A stretch of DNA of 45,000 bases from Phoronis australis (lineage: Eukaryota; Phoronida; Phoronidae): positions 30,714 to 75,713 of the forward strand of contig NMRA01000687.1 in the NCBI GenBank assembly GCA_002633005.1, written 5' to 3'. The translations under genes were made by a program, and so were the position numbers. How positions within the stretch are numbered: the stretch's first letter is position 1; each line of letters opens with the position of its first letter. The notes beneath the pieces were generated by a model that searched no databases, had not been told where the DNA came from, and saw nothing but the letters and a program-made list of their open reading frames with translations. Positions 1 to 11,644 of the stretch are shown here, one piece after another.

Positions 1-158
1 AATAATTAAGGAAAAACATATTAAGTTTTTCCAACACCACACAGTAAACAACAAGGACGCAGCAACTTTAAATCCAAATTTTGATACTCATGTTTGAGCA
101 CATTGGCTCTCTACCAAAACAGCTGTTGAAATGCAAACTAACTATAGAACAATCACCC

Positions 159-225
159 GGGGTCATGATGCAAGGCAGCAGGCATGTCTTTGACATGAAG
201 TCTGGGTTCAAGTCCCAGTGACCCC
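159..225 (+). pseudogene. tRNA-like sequence, degenerate (tRNA pseudogene or SINE head)
   Basis: The ends pair as a perfect 7-bp acceptor stem (GGGGTCA at 159-165 with TGACCCC at 219-225). Inside lies a perfect 5-bp T-stem with a 7-base loop (CTGGG TTCAAGT CCCAG), which also matches an RNA polymerase III B-box. The middle can form a stem CATG/CATG around the loop TCTTTGA, giving a UUU-like anticodon, but position 33 would be C instead of U. At 67 nt it is shorter than a normal tRNA, and the D-arm is poorly formed. I read it as a tRNA pseudogene or the head of a tRNA-derived SINE; a functional unusual tRNA is less likely. Confidence 0.4.
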
Positions 226-434
226 TACATTCCCATAGAAAGTTTGCTTTCAACATCCCAGAGTCAGAATACTAAACAGAAGATACAAATCAATCACATG
301 GCACTGGGTAATTCTATCTTTTTCGTAAGTTTGTCAAACTGAGTCTCTGAATAGGACAATTCCTTGCTTGGTGCTCATAATTTCTCACGTGGGCGCGTTG
401 CTAAAACTTAACATATGCTTTTTATCTCTTTCAG

Positions 435-1171
435 CAATCATTGGTTTAGCCAATGAACAATACTTGGGACGGCGAATGGTCATCCTTTCCCTGTGCTTCA
501 AGGTGACTTCCCGTGATGCGGCCAAAACGAACCTCTGTGCCGAAAAACGAGCAAAGACCCACAAAAATTCTCACTTTTGTTGACATGGAATGTCTTAATT
601 TGCTTTTGAAATTGTACTAAGCAACTATAATAATTTTGAAAATAACTTGTACCTTATTTTCCCATGGTATAGCTTACTAATATTTTCGTATTAAGCTTGC
701 GTTGGTTCGTTTGGTAAACTTATCCAAGCCAATGCGTATTGTATTTTCAATAGGTCTGCTATGTGCTTTTGTCACTATTAAGGTTCTTTGGTTCATTTCG
801 TATTGTAATGTGCCGTACCATCAACAATTAGCTCCCATAATCAGAGAACTTTTGTTGGAATTGTTCGACGAAACTTTTTATGTAGCTGTCATTCGTTATG
901 CAATTTTTATACCCCAGGTAGTGATCTCTTATGTTTTCATGTCATATCACTTTTCCCTTTTTTCTGTGCTTATTTATATCTTTATTTAATGCATACTTTG
1001 AAATTGATGACAACTATATGTGCGTAACAAGATTTATCGTTCATGATCCTATTTACGACCGTGCACTGATTTCTCAAAATTTGTTTTTTAAGAAAGGACT
1101 TTCTTCAAGTGTTCACATACGGAGTCATGCTGCTAAGTGTCTCTAATAACTCACACAGGAGGTTATTCCCT
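435..1171 (+). CDS. Candidate exons of an unidentified multi-pass membrane protein (partial)
   Basis: Three open segments have compatible splice phases: 435-502 (phase 1 in, 0 out), 696-917 (74 codons) and 1097-1171 (25 codons). The first follows a strong acceptor (pyrimidine run then TTTCAG) and ends AAG|GTGACT. The second follows a consensus branch site TACTAAT and ends CAG|GTAGTG. The third ends CCT|GTAAGT. Joined, they encode a largely hydrophobic stretch, including a LGRRMVILSL segment and two or three likely membrane helices (for example IVFSIGLLCAFVTIKVLWFI). The apparent introns are only 193 and 179 bp. I do not recognise the family; a 7TM-like or transporter protein is possible. A further short segment at 1277-1294 (KFVNE then stop) could be a terminal exon. 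Chance open reading in AT-rich DNA remains possible. Confidence 0.3.
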
Positions 1172-1299
1172 GTAAGTGTATATGATCATGTCGTTCGGAA
1201 AAGATTATCAATGAATTCCATTTATTTTCTCATTTTCTGCCTATTTGACGTTTTCTACTTCATTTTACTTGTAAAGAAATTTGTTAATGAGTGATGCCG

Positions 1300-4200
1300 T
1301 GTTTATAAAAGAATATCATCCCCTGAGCGACTACTGTGACCCGCAGTGTCACGGTTTATAAGTTGGTTGTAGCCAAAACAAAAATCACACTGCGCATCAA
1401 GCAATGTGACATCTTATGCAGGACTGCGTTCTGTAGACACAAGAATCTTACGAAAACTCAAGAACACACTAGAGTTCATGAGATATCGTCATGTATTACG
1501 TCTTGGGTTTCTACTGGGAACCAATACGTGTTCCTTGGTTAACGGAACCTTAACGTCTCATTCACAAAACACATAAATCTGAAGCCATCCATTGAACACT
1601 CGTCACCTCACCTTGGCACCACGTATATCCTAAGTGTTGGAAAATCTGTCGCGATGTTTGATAACTTATAATAATGTGTATTTATTGTTAAAACTGTAAT
1701 TGATTATATGAATATTAATAATGATGCTGTTGAGTTTGTGATCATTTTTGTTATCTATCGTTATTATTGCGCATAATCGCATACGCAGCACGGGAAACAG
1801 TGGCTCTGTCTGGATATATTACGCGATCAGTATCAAAACTGAAACCAACGACGTTTGCTCAACGAGTCATTTGGCATTAGGTTTGAGGATATTTAGACAA
1901 AATTGTACATGAAACCTTTTGTTTTCTTTTATTATAATTTCTTTGACAAATTCAGGTAAATAAGCCCCTATGAAAGATTTGTAAGAATTTCTATTATGCG
2001 ATATAAAACAAAATAAGGAACAAAGGCCGTTTCTACTCGTTTAAAGAATTTTCGTCAAATAAGTGCGATTACAATAGCTTAGTGGCTTTAGTCAGTCATG
2101 CTAAAAAACATCTGAGATGCTAGAAAATACCGCATAAATCCAAGCGAGTTGCACAGTACGGGCTCATATACTAGCCAGGATAGACAAATATGTGACTGAG
2201 CAAGACCAGTCATAGAGTCAAATCATATATTATGTTCACCGAAGAGAATTTGGTCCCGGTTTTCACACAAACAGAAAGTGTCGGTACCCTAAACACTCAA
2301 GATCTTCCAGAAAAAATTCTGAACGAGGTACAGATTTCAATTTTTCACGGTAGATATTGGCTCAGTTTAGGCAGGCTCAGAATTGGTACCACCCAGAATC
2401 GACTTTCGACTTAAATGGACCAACTTTACTTTCATATATACATGTATTATATATTTTACCGTAGTTAATCTTATGTTTCAGTTGCGGGTGAGGTGAAACA
2501 GGTGACAGTTATCAGTAAAGTAGCGTAGCGTGCATCTCCTTGCTCCCGTCGTGACACCTCACTAAATGGTGCCCCCATCCTGGATTGGTTGCTGTTTAAT
2601 TTTTTAACCCCTCAGTTGACAGATGCAGGCGGTCGGCGGCATATCACCCCCCCCCCCTTGATACGGCACAGAATCAGTCCCTCGGTATATTTGCTATGAA
2701 GCACAAACCGTTGTGCAAACTGTGTTAACCTAATGTCTGTTGTGAACTGAATCATTAATAAAATAAATTGTCTTTGATGAATTATTTACTCTTTACCTTG
2801 AATGATTGCCTTGTTATACCGTTAATGATCGTACTTTCAGAAATATTCAACGGTTGGGCTGCCGCCGGGACCGGCGACCGGTTTGGAGACTCGTAGCAAC
2901 CTGCGGGGACATTGCAATATGAACGCAAAATTACAATGAGTTTTGACCGAGTGAAGACGTTTTTGCACCGAACAGAGGGCCATGACCTCCTTAAGTGCCC
3001 CCCATTCCTATGTCAGTGGTTCTTACACGGAACATAAAAACCAGAGTAAGGCAGATTCGGCTGGTAGTCGCGTCCATAGTCTTCATGTATAAAAACAGCC
3101 ACTGTTTGCTTTCTAATTAGACGAAGCACGCATGCTAGTCACATGATTTTGCAATAAGCAATAAACATCGGTGTGGTTTTGAGAGAACAGTAATTAGTAG
3201 TGCTATCTGCTTATTCTCTAAAATACAAGCTTTTTACGTCAAAATTGCAAGCTAATTACATGTTCAAGAGGCCCCCTATTGGTGGTTGAGGCAAATGAGA
3301 ACAGGCAAATGGGACAAAGTGCAGTTGGCGTAATGCTTCATAACCAAAATTTTCTGAAGAGACTAAATAAATTATTATGTGGCCAGTTTTTGAAACGATA
3401 CATTATGGCTGCTACAGACTGCCAAATTTGGCGAGAAGCGCTTCTGTGAAAACTTGCAAAATGACCGTTTTTGCCACACAAAATCAAAACATACAAATTT
3501 TGAAATTAAATTTTGAAAGTTATGCCATTAAATTATTCAACTATAACCCATTAAATCTGCATCACTCATTAGTCAACAGCTAACATTCAAGCATATCTTT
3601 TGTGGCGCCACGTTTGTTGCGAAATGGGGGTACATTTCATAAAAAGGGAAATAATAGGTGAGAATTTTTAAAAATCGAAATTTTTCTACATCTCACCAAA
3701 GCAAACTTAAACCCAAAGTCTGAACAAAATCTGGGAGTTTGGCTGTACTCTTAAGCTACCTGTTGGTTTTTATATGGAGTTTGTATGACCACGACAACAG
3801 CGAATTGGTTGTCGTAAAAATAATGTTGCCATCGCCTACTTTACGGAAATGTGGACTTGAGGGAGTACGCGTCTTTACACGGCTTGGTTGTGACTTTGTT
3901 GGTGGCAGCGCCTCCTCAAATACACGCCATATTCAATGGTATATTGGTGACACACACTATTGAAATGCGAGCAGAGATAAGTGTCTATATAAACTTTAGT
4001 GGTAGGTGACGCCGGGTTTTCAAAGACAGGAATTCGCAATCCCAGATTAATGAAATTTGTAATTAAAAATGCCAATTGCAAAAGCATGATTCCTCCGTCT
4101 GATTCCGCTTCCATCAGAATAAGATATCGAAGGCTGCTCTCGTTTCATTCAAGTAAAAACCGTTGTTAGTCCATTCAATGAGTTTTTCGGATTTGATTAG

Positions 4201-6060
4201 GAACTTGCAGTGTATTTTGCTTCCTACTTTGACCTAGCAACTAACACAAGTTCTATCTAAATTTCCAAAATTTGAGAAGAATTGGGTTCCAAAGGTTAAC
4301 TACCAAGTCGAGTTAGTCAGTAGATACTTATTTATAGAGGGGGTTCGTGTCGAGTTGGCAAGTTATATGTTGTCGCGTTGATGAGCGCTTTTGTTTCATT
4401 ACAGACACTCTTTGGTTTGTTAGCCTCGTCTGACTTTGACCGTATCATAGGTTTAACCAATCAAAATATTCTGTCAGTGTTTATTTGTAAATTGCCAATC
4501 CCTCAGTGATTTCATTCTACTCGTCCACTAGAAGTGCACAAGAGAAATTCTACAAAAAAGGAAAGCAACCATCTCAATCAATATTATTGACTTGTGAAAT
4601 TTTATCTTTTGACGCCGTTCACTAAAATGACGAGGAACAGTCTTAAAACAAAATACATACCAATTACTCAGAATTTTTCTGATAGACGTGAACTAGGGAT
4701 ACATTTGTAATTGCGTCAAAATGGGACATGTGTAAAAGGAGTTCCTTCTTAGAGTTTAAATTCAAAAATGGGCTAAATCTGGGATCAGCCTCACAACAGT
4801 AGGCCTACACAAATCGGCCCCAGATTATCAGTACAATAAAACCCATGCCAGATTCAACTTAGCTATTACTATTCCACTTAGGGAGGAAAGTGAACGTGGA
4901 TCGGTTTTAAAATTCTCGTGTTTGCAAAATCATCCTTGGTTTCAATTTTGCGAACAACACGAGGGACGGATGAGTATTGGACAAGGGCTCAAGACCGGAA
5001 AAACTCACCCGGCATAGACAATTTCGTGAGCAGCCGTTTAATGCCGGTACCACTTTAATACTGAGGTTCCTCTTATAATTTCTGATGTGTCCTCTTGCTT
5101 GTTATTCTTGTAATAAGAAGAATGAAAAAATATTAGATATGGCCAATCTGAGCCGGGCACTTGGATATGTGCATCAGGATTCTACCAGTGACGATACGTT
5201 GCATTAGACGGAGGTAAAACTATCTTTAAATGCAAAGCAGGTACAATTAAGATACCGGAAGTTAGACGTTTATGACGAGTTCTATCGAATAAACTAATTC
5301 GATTTAGGTCACTTACCGCTAAAAAACTGGTATCACTTCTTCTGAACTTTCATGAGACATGGTTTCTGGGACAGGGAAAAGATGACACTTAAAGAGGAGA
5401 GACCCGAATGCTCGCGGTAACGTTATGTCAATGTTATTTCCAATCTATCCACATGAAACAGACTCATGCTGACATCTCACGTGGCTCACCAGAAATGTTG
5501 GGCCATATGGTTTAGAGTTGTTCTGATCATTGTCTTGTCGCTTACCACTGCTACTCATGTATCGTGATGTAGTGTTTGGTGGTTTGGCTTGCTGATGATG
5601 GTTTTATGTCAATAAACCGAAACGTTGACAAGTTGGATCAAGAATCGCGTCTCACTAGTCATTCAAAGTTTCCAAGGCAGTAAATAACCTTTAATTTGTC
5701 TAAGGAAAGTTTTGAGACCAAATTTGAAGAGCTAAGTGGTCTGAGTCAAGTTCAGTTTTCGTGACCGGAAGTGAGTTTAATGTCACTTTACTGAAATTCT
5801 TGTGGTAGGGACACGACAAACGTGTAGTTAGCGACCAAAGATGCTGTTACTTGTCAGTGGCGTGGGGGAAGGCCCAACATTTTTGTCCAGCTGTAAGTAT
5901 TTGCGCAAACTGAACCACGACTGTAAATGCGCATAGCACCGAATGGGGGGAGGAAATTTTTCTGTTTTTACCTCTAAAAATCATTTTCCTTGATTCCTGA
6001 AGTATTATCCAAAAAACTTGAAAAACACGAAGAACGTATCAAACAGGAAAAACTGCAAGT
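1300..6060. other. No supportable gene
   Basis: AT-rich DNA with short ORFs that lack splice-site context or similarity. A C-run lies at about 2648-2658. A GC-richer patch at 2841-2905 follows an acceptor-like TTTCAG but has no convincing exon end. A segment near 5700-5760 resembles part of the palindromic family also seen near 33,480-33,560 and 36,340 (GAGACCAA followed by AAGTGGT). Nothing here supports a gene. Confidence 0.5.
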
Positions 6061-6127
6061 TCCAAAGACTCGAACTCAAGTCCTGGCGGATAGAACGCGC
6101 GTTCGTTACCACTACACCACCACGATT
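6061..6127 (-). pseudogene. tRNA-like sequence, probable tRNA-derived SINE relic
   Basis: Read on the minus strand, this contains an A-box-like TGGTGTAGTGG near its start and, about 40 nt later, a B-box-like GAGTTCGAGTC. That is the internal RNA polymerase III promoter arrangement of a tRNA. The T-stem is recognisable but its loop is one base short, and acceptor pairing is poor. A SINE head or tRNA pseudogene fits better than a working tRNA. No SINE tail or target-site duplication was identified. Confidence 0.45.
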
Positions 6128-6515
6128 TTTATCTCATACTAAGAGACCTACTTGTTTATGGTCCACAGCGTTTGCGCGCGAAACCTACTTCTTTTTGTAA
6201 TGCTTATTACACGTTTTATATTCTGTGCCATCAATTCTTAACAAATTTGTCGTATTTAAAATAGTCTTCAAATGCCCAAAAGACCGTTTTTCGTGTTGAC
6301 AAAAATGACGGCATTGCTTTGGAAATCGTCTTAAGATAAGGTTTGACAAAGAGAATATTGCGAGTTTCTGAGTGATTCACTAAGGCTTCGATTAAAATTC
6401 CCATCTTACCAGCAGCTTCTGTTTTTTCATCGTCACTCAGGTTCCATTTTCTTTAAAAAATGAAATAAATTTTCTTCATTGCACAGTGGAGCAGACGACG
6501 GAAACGGAGTCGTAG

Positions 6516-6556
6516 NGGGGGGGGGGGGGGCGCTCCCCCCTAAATCCGCCTATGCT
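6516..6556. repeat. G-run with ambiguous base and MITE-end fragment
   Basis: An N at 6516 is followed by a run of G and then CGCTCCCCCCTAAATCCGCCTATG. The last part matches the terminal sequence of the element near 15,343-15,487 (CCCCTGTATCCGCCTATG), so this is probably the end of another copy. The homopolymer makes base calling here unreliable. Confidence 0.5.
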
Positions 6557-6559
6557 TAG

Positions 6560-9315
6560 ATGTAAAAGTTAAGACTGTATGTTGCTCCCAGGTAGGTCCC
6601 GCTGTGTCACTTATGGTATATTATTTTCCACTGGTAGGTACAGCAGATAAGTCGGCGTACCGATGTTCCTCTCACTATGTACCGCCTTAAAATAAAAATT
6701 ATTCTATTTTACTACATTCAAATTCATCGGCTACACGAGAAAACTAAACTCCAATTTCCTCCCAAACATGACCTTAAATAGGGAAGGCGAGTCTGTACGA
6801 GTGAAACACCAATCTGACATTTTGCACTAGGCGCTGACCTTTCACAACATGGAAATAAGTCTTTTGCTTTGACCATTTTCGGAATAAGCAACCAAATGGG
6901 AGACGTGTCACACCTGGACGCCCGACGTATATTCGTTCTATCTTTGACTTTATATCCGGTATCATCTAAAAATGCTCCCCATGACCCAGCCTTTTGACAA
7001 CGGGGAAATATCTAATTTTTTGGAATAATGAAACATTCTGGTTTAACTGTTATTTTTTATTCTAGACACTATATCTGTCAAACACGTGATCTTATAACAA
7101 CTAGCACACAGTGGTACAGATTTCTCACCCACTAAGTTAGAACAAAAAAGTTCGTTTCAGCTGATAAATGCGCTATATACACATGGGCGGTGCAGCACTG
7201 AAAAAAGTGGGGGCATAAGTCCCCTCAGCCCCCTGTGGTGCATCGCCTATAGACCATGTGGGGGTAGCACTGAAAAAAGTGGGGCTATAGTGCGCAGCCC
7301 ATGATACACCCCAAAACAGATGTTGAAAACCGAATGCTTCCTATGCAAAAAATAGAACACAGAGGCCAGGAAATTCTCAGAACAAGAACAATGAAACTGA
7401 ACCCTTGGCACATGTTCGCTACCAAAATGCTCCCTAAAAAGATAACTGTCAAATCTCTCAGGAAAACAAACACACTACAAACACGATCACATGCTTGCAA
7501 ACATCAAATCAAAACACCCGTGGGTACATCACAATTTTAAAATAACATCACGAATATCACAATTATATCTACGTTGATAAAGAACAGTGAACACTGTGCT
7601 TAAAGACACCAAAACAGGCGTTCGTAAAACACTTAAATGCATTGATACTTGCAAAATACACCCATGTACCCTTCCACAAAATACATGTCATGCACCCTTT
7701 TCTGCCAGCACAGAAACAACCTCGCCAGAGCTCTTGCCAGCAGAGTGAGTCACTGAATGCTTCAGTGAACTAGTAACTCCATTCTGTGCACAGAAATATA
7801 CTATTTTCCATGCCAGGGGGCAGTTAATGCCCACTTAATACTCTGGACATGGAAATACTATGATATAATCATGGTTATCATTAATAACATTTACAGTACT
7901 TCGCTTCCCAAATCAGTCACGTACTGTATTTTTTTGCACTGTAAAATTGCCAAGGTTACCAGCACAACATCAATAATGCAAGCCTACATGGAAGCTATTA
8001 CCCAACACCTGTGAACAATGCTTCAGATCACTACCAAATGCACAAAATACCTCCAATTCCATAGACGAATTCTGAAGGTGAGGTCCAGCTCCCCCTACAG
8101 ACGCGGCAAAAAAAACGTGACCATTTTCAGGGGTCATGCAGACATTTTTGATTCAAAAATTGTGGTTGGTTTTCCACCATATTGTGGGCTGAACTGAAGA
8201 GCATTGATCACATACTTGCCTCAAAGCATTTGAATTGATGCCCTATACCAAGCAGGACCATGCCTCACCCGAGATGGAAAGCTACTAACTTTTTCGGGTG
8301 AAGGGAACCCACCCTCAATTCAAGGGATTGTTTAAGTGATTCCAAACTTGAGAGGAATTTTTTAATCATTGGAAGGGAATTTTGGGCCTGTTGGAGAATT
8401 TCACGATTTTGAAATATTTATCAGAGGGCAATAGAGTCAATATTCTGCCCCAAATCCAACACATCAAGAGCCCTGTCAAATCACCCTAGTTACCACCACT
8501 AGCCTTGACTAAAGAACATAAATTTGCCCATTACAAATGGGACATATGCCCATAAATCCTCCTCCTATTGTTTCACCTCTGCCTGCCGATGTGCTTCAGA
8601 ACATAAACTACATTAGATGCAGGCTATGGGGAGCTTGATGAGAATCTACCAATAGATGTCACTTTAAGTACTTGACCTAAATGTATAATGCTGGTGAGAC
8701 CAACAATCAATATTAGTTAAGAAGAAGCTTAAACACTGTGCTCAAAACCAAATTATAAGCATTCTGATTTACAAAACAAAAATTGTGCTGAGACCCTAGT
8801 AGTAGTGACCTAACAAAGATAACGTTAACTTACATTCGTAATTTTTCAAATGAGGTCTGTCTCGCAAATCGATTAGTCTTGTGTCTTTTCTGCATGTACG
8901 ACAACATATAAAGTGGTTTTTCTCCCAAATGATATTCAGAATAAAATAAAAATATTGAGTTCTGGGTAACTTATTCTTGTAAACAGTCACTCCGACATCA
9001 CATCAGTTCATCAACATCAAACGAGCCTTTCAACAGATACCCATTTTATGTGACTGAGCTTTCAACCATATCTTTAAAGCTATTCTACACATTTCGCTTT
9101 CCAAAATAACGTCATAAAACGAATTGTAGCACAAACCAAATCAGAGAATACAAATGGTGCACAACACTACTACAAGAGACTATACAAACTTAACGAGTTG
9201 CATTGATAAAATAACTTAGCACCAACATCTAAGTGGGCAGAGTTTTGTCGACACTAACGTCAAACATTCAATAAAACTACAGAAAATGACATACAACACC
9301 TCCAGTTCAGTGAAT
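6560..9315. other. No supportable coding gene; 3' flank of the TMEM86-like gene
   Basis: No exon with splice context was found. A short motif (AGCACTGAAAAAAGTGGGG) occurs twice, at about 7194-7212 and 7266-7284. The part adjoining 9316 should include the 3' UTR of the minus-strand TMEM86-like gene, but no convincing minus-strand AATAAA was identified close to the stop codon. Confidence 0.5.
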
Positions 9316-10119
9316 TTACTCAGATTTTGCTACACATTTTGTGTTCAGCTTCACCAGCACTCTCTCCTTCACCATTTGAAACTTGATTGAGGCTCGTTTG
9401 TACAACCTGTCGAAGAATCCCGTATCTTTGCTGCTGGTGCGTTCCAAGATGGCGTCCACCTGACTGTCCACCACTGAGAGAGTGATTCCCAACTGTGCCG
9501 CGTAGTATGTAACCATGATGAGTGTGTGCGCATACGGTATTCGAAACCTGAATTTGTCGATCGCTATCAGAAAGTCCGAGAGTAGGAAGAAGCCCGCCCC
9601 CAGGGCACGACAGATATGGGTCCAGCTCCAGAATTCATCAGAAATGCGTAACCGTGCAATGGCCCGCCATCCCATGGTCGTGATTAATGTTATATACACT
9701 GGCACCATCAGCACCATCAGACCTTCTAAACTCGCTGAAATCGTAAAGTAGACGCATATGCCAAAGAACAAGAAGAACGAAGCCGCGTAAGGGTTGAATG
9801 GACTCAAGCCGAAGGCTGACGTGTAAAGGGCCTGGCCAATGGCAAATGCCGCTATTCCGTGCAAAAAATACCATTGTTGCCACACGAGTAACGCGTCGCC
9901 GACGATGCAGGCCACAAGACCGAGGACGATTCGGCGAGAATACGAGTATGCATACGAGAAGTTCATGCCATGTAGAAGCACGAACACGATCAGCGACACG
10001 ATTGGCAGACACTTAACAACGCAGTAGAACAGTGACGTAGATCCATTCTCACCAAACAGCACAAAGTGAATAGCTACAGTCTTGAAGAAAGGTACCAACT
10101 TTGGCCCGACACTCTTCAG
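9316..10119 (-). CDS. TMEM86: TMEM86-type lysoplasmalogenase (YhhN family), main coding exon
   Basis: The product is a polytopic membrane protein of the YhhN family. Characterised members hydrolyse the vinyl-ether bond of lysoplasmalogens in ER and other internal membranes. The conserved start LKSVGPKLVPFFK is followed by about eight hydrophobic helices, a GD pair (GDALLVWQ, about 75 residues in), the patch GQALYTSAFG, MGWRA, a second conserved acidic site (LLSDFLIAIDKF) and the TYYAAQ helix. These are the diagnostic family blocks. The open frame can be extended seven residues to a methionine at 10140, but that stretch reads as intron: CTTGTTTCAG immediately precedes the LKS codons, giving a good acceptor at 10120/10119. 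A short 5' exon is therefore expected upstream (higher coordinates). One speculative candidate is M-L-Q then GTAAG at 11714-11701. The C-terminus carries about 45 residues after the last helix, longer than vertebrate TMEM86A, rich in Lys/Arg. A and B paralogues are not distinguished. Confidence 0.88.
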   Translation of the reverse strand: MKSVGPKLVPFFKTVAIHFVLFGENGSTSLFYCVVKCLPIVSLIVFVLLHGMNFSYAYSYSRRIVLGLVACIVGDALLVWQQWYFLHGIAAFAIGQALYTSAFGLSPFNPYAASFFLFFGICVYFTISASLEGLMVLMVPVYITLITTMGWRAIARLRISDEFWSWTHICRALGAGFFLLSDFLIAIDKFRFRIPYAHTLIMVTYYAAQLGITLSVVDSQVDAILERTSSKDTGFFDRLYKRASIKFQMVKERVLVKLNTKCVAKSE

Positions 10120-10139
10120 CTGAAACAAGAGTATGTACA

Positions 10140-11010
10140 AATAGTAATCTTCTGATGTGTAACATTATTACAAACAGCATTGCAGCATTCATAATGTATA
10201 ATGTTTGCTCTCAAATTCCATTCCACAAGGCCTACATACAACTTACATTACAATTGGCCAGGATTTTTAGTGGTGGCTTAACTGACCAATCGGAATGCCC
10301 CTTCATTTCCAAGTCGCTATTTTGCCTGACGAACAGCACGCTGTCGTGTAAAACTTATTGTTTGTTTGTCGGGTGTCACGCGACTTTTTGCAAGGGGGCG
10401 GAGCTAGCTAGCGATAGGTCAATTAACAGTTTAGAAAAGTCCGAGTTTATTACAACGCAATTGATTGTAATGAAAACAAACTAAGATCTTAGCAAGGCAT
10501 GACACTCTGACCACTCCTACATGCCCAAACCAACATAATACTGCACAGTTTCACAGCGCCCACTCATGAAAGCTCTTAAAAAAGCTGTACATTATGGTAG
10601 GAAGTCCTCTAGTTGACAGCCTGGTCTCATTGAACAGTGTTCATATCGTGGATACGTAAAGGTACACATGCTAATGAAGAGGTGAAAATGATGGCACTGG
10701 TAGAAATTAGAACATTCCACCAAAAATGTTACGTTAGAGATTATATCTTTGATGGCATTTAACAAAGTAACACATTTGGACAGCCATTTCGCACCTGAAC
10801 TGAAGTATGCCAATGGTTTGCAAATGCTGAGAAGAAATGTTTTGGTCGTGCCAGACCTATATAAATGAATGCCAATAAATCAAGTACAATATTTCACTAA
10901 TCTACTCACAACAGCACAATAGTGAAAACTTCATTTTCACATTTTCATAAATAATAAGTAGCATCAGTGAACTATTTTGCAACTGAGATTTCAAGGTCTT
11001 TACAGGGGAC
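10140..11010. other. Upstream of the TMEM86-like exon; no gene recognised
   Basis: Presumed 5' intron or promoter region of the minus-strand TMEM86-like gene. The open frames here have no recognisable product and no good splice context. Confidence 0.4.
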
Positions 11011-11016
11011 TAGGTG

Positions 11017-11114
11017 GATATAATGGACCTTAATTTAGAGAACTAGGCATTCACTGAATAACGGCCGTTATTTAGTGGATGAAACTGGTTCTCTAAATCA
11101 GGGTCCATTGTATC
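11017..11114. repeat. Palindromic element, arms about 48 bp with no loop
   Basis: Two arms meet at the palindrome AACGGCCGTT (11061-11070). The left arm runs GATATAATGGACC...TTTAGAGAACTAGG and the right arm mirrors it as CTGGTTCTCTAAA...GGGTCCATTGTATC. It shares GAGAACCAGTTT-type arms and GGACC ends with the palindrome at 24281-24374, so both look like one MITE family. Confidence 0.7.
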
Positions 11115-11227
11115 TGACTATTACCCTTTGCTGTAACTAGGCTAGACAGTGACTACCATCCCTAGCTGACTAGAGACAATGTAGATCCTATAGGGCCTTC
11201 ATATGCAAGAAGCGTCTCGGCGAATTA

Positions 11228-11644
11228 TGCCTCACACTGACAAAAACATTAAAGTCACATTCTTATAAATACCTTTAATGCATAGAGGGAATCCCTAGGA
11301 GGCCATCGATGTATCTAATTCCTTCCACCTCGAAGAAATACTCCCGTTATCAAACCTTTTCTTCGAGCAGTCCCTCGTTAAGATCCCAAAATCAGAAACT
11401 TGCTATTTTTAACACTGAGTGCAGCAGGTGGTATGACATTATATCCCGTGGCGTGCCCAGTGCAAAAATGGCCAGTTACCGATTTTGGGAACTTAACGAA
11501 GGGACTGGTTGAAAAAGTTTGATAATGGGAGTACATCTTCGAGTTGGAAAGAATTAAATACATCGATGGCCTCCTACGGTGTCCCTCTATGTGCAAAAGG
11601 TATTTATAACAACGTGACTTTGACGTTTTAGTCAGTGTGAGGCA
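11228..11644. mobile_element. Foldback MITE of about 417 bp with arms near 200 bp, flanked by TA
   Basis: The element starts TGCCTCACACTGAC and ends GTCAGTGTGAGGCA, with TA on each side, the target-site duplication typical of Tc1/mariner-type insertions. Homology between the arms continues inward for nearly the whole length: both arms contain AGGAGGCCATCGATGTAT and TATAAATACCTTT in opposite orientation. The mirrored open frames on the two strands are a by-product of this symmetry. No transposase is present, so it is non-autonomous. Confidence 0.8.

Noticed and set aside
2841-2905. GC-rich stretch after TTTCAG that could be an exon
   Set aside because: No matching donor and no phase-compatible neighbour could be found, and the translation is not recognisable.
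9638-10027. Open frames overlapping the TMEM86-like exon in other frames
   Set aside because: Shadows of the recognised coding exon.
11309-11596. Similar open frames on opposite strands (YLIPSTSKKYS / YLILSNSKMYS)
   Set aside because: They are the two arms of the palindromic element at 11228-11644 read in mirror image, not a gene pair.
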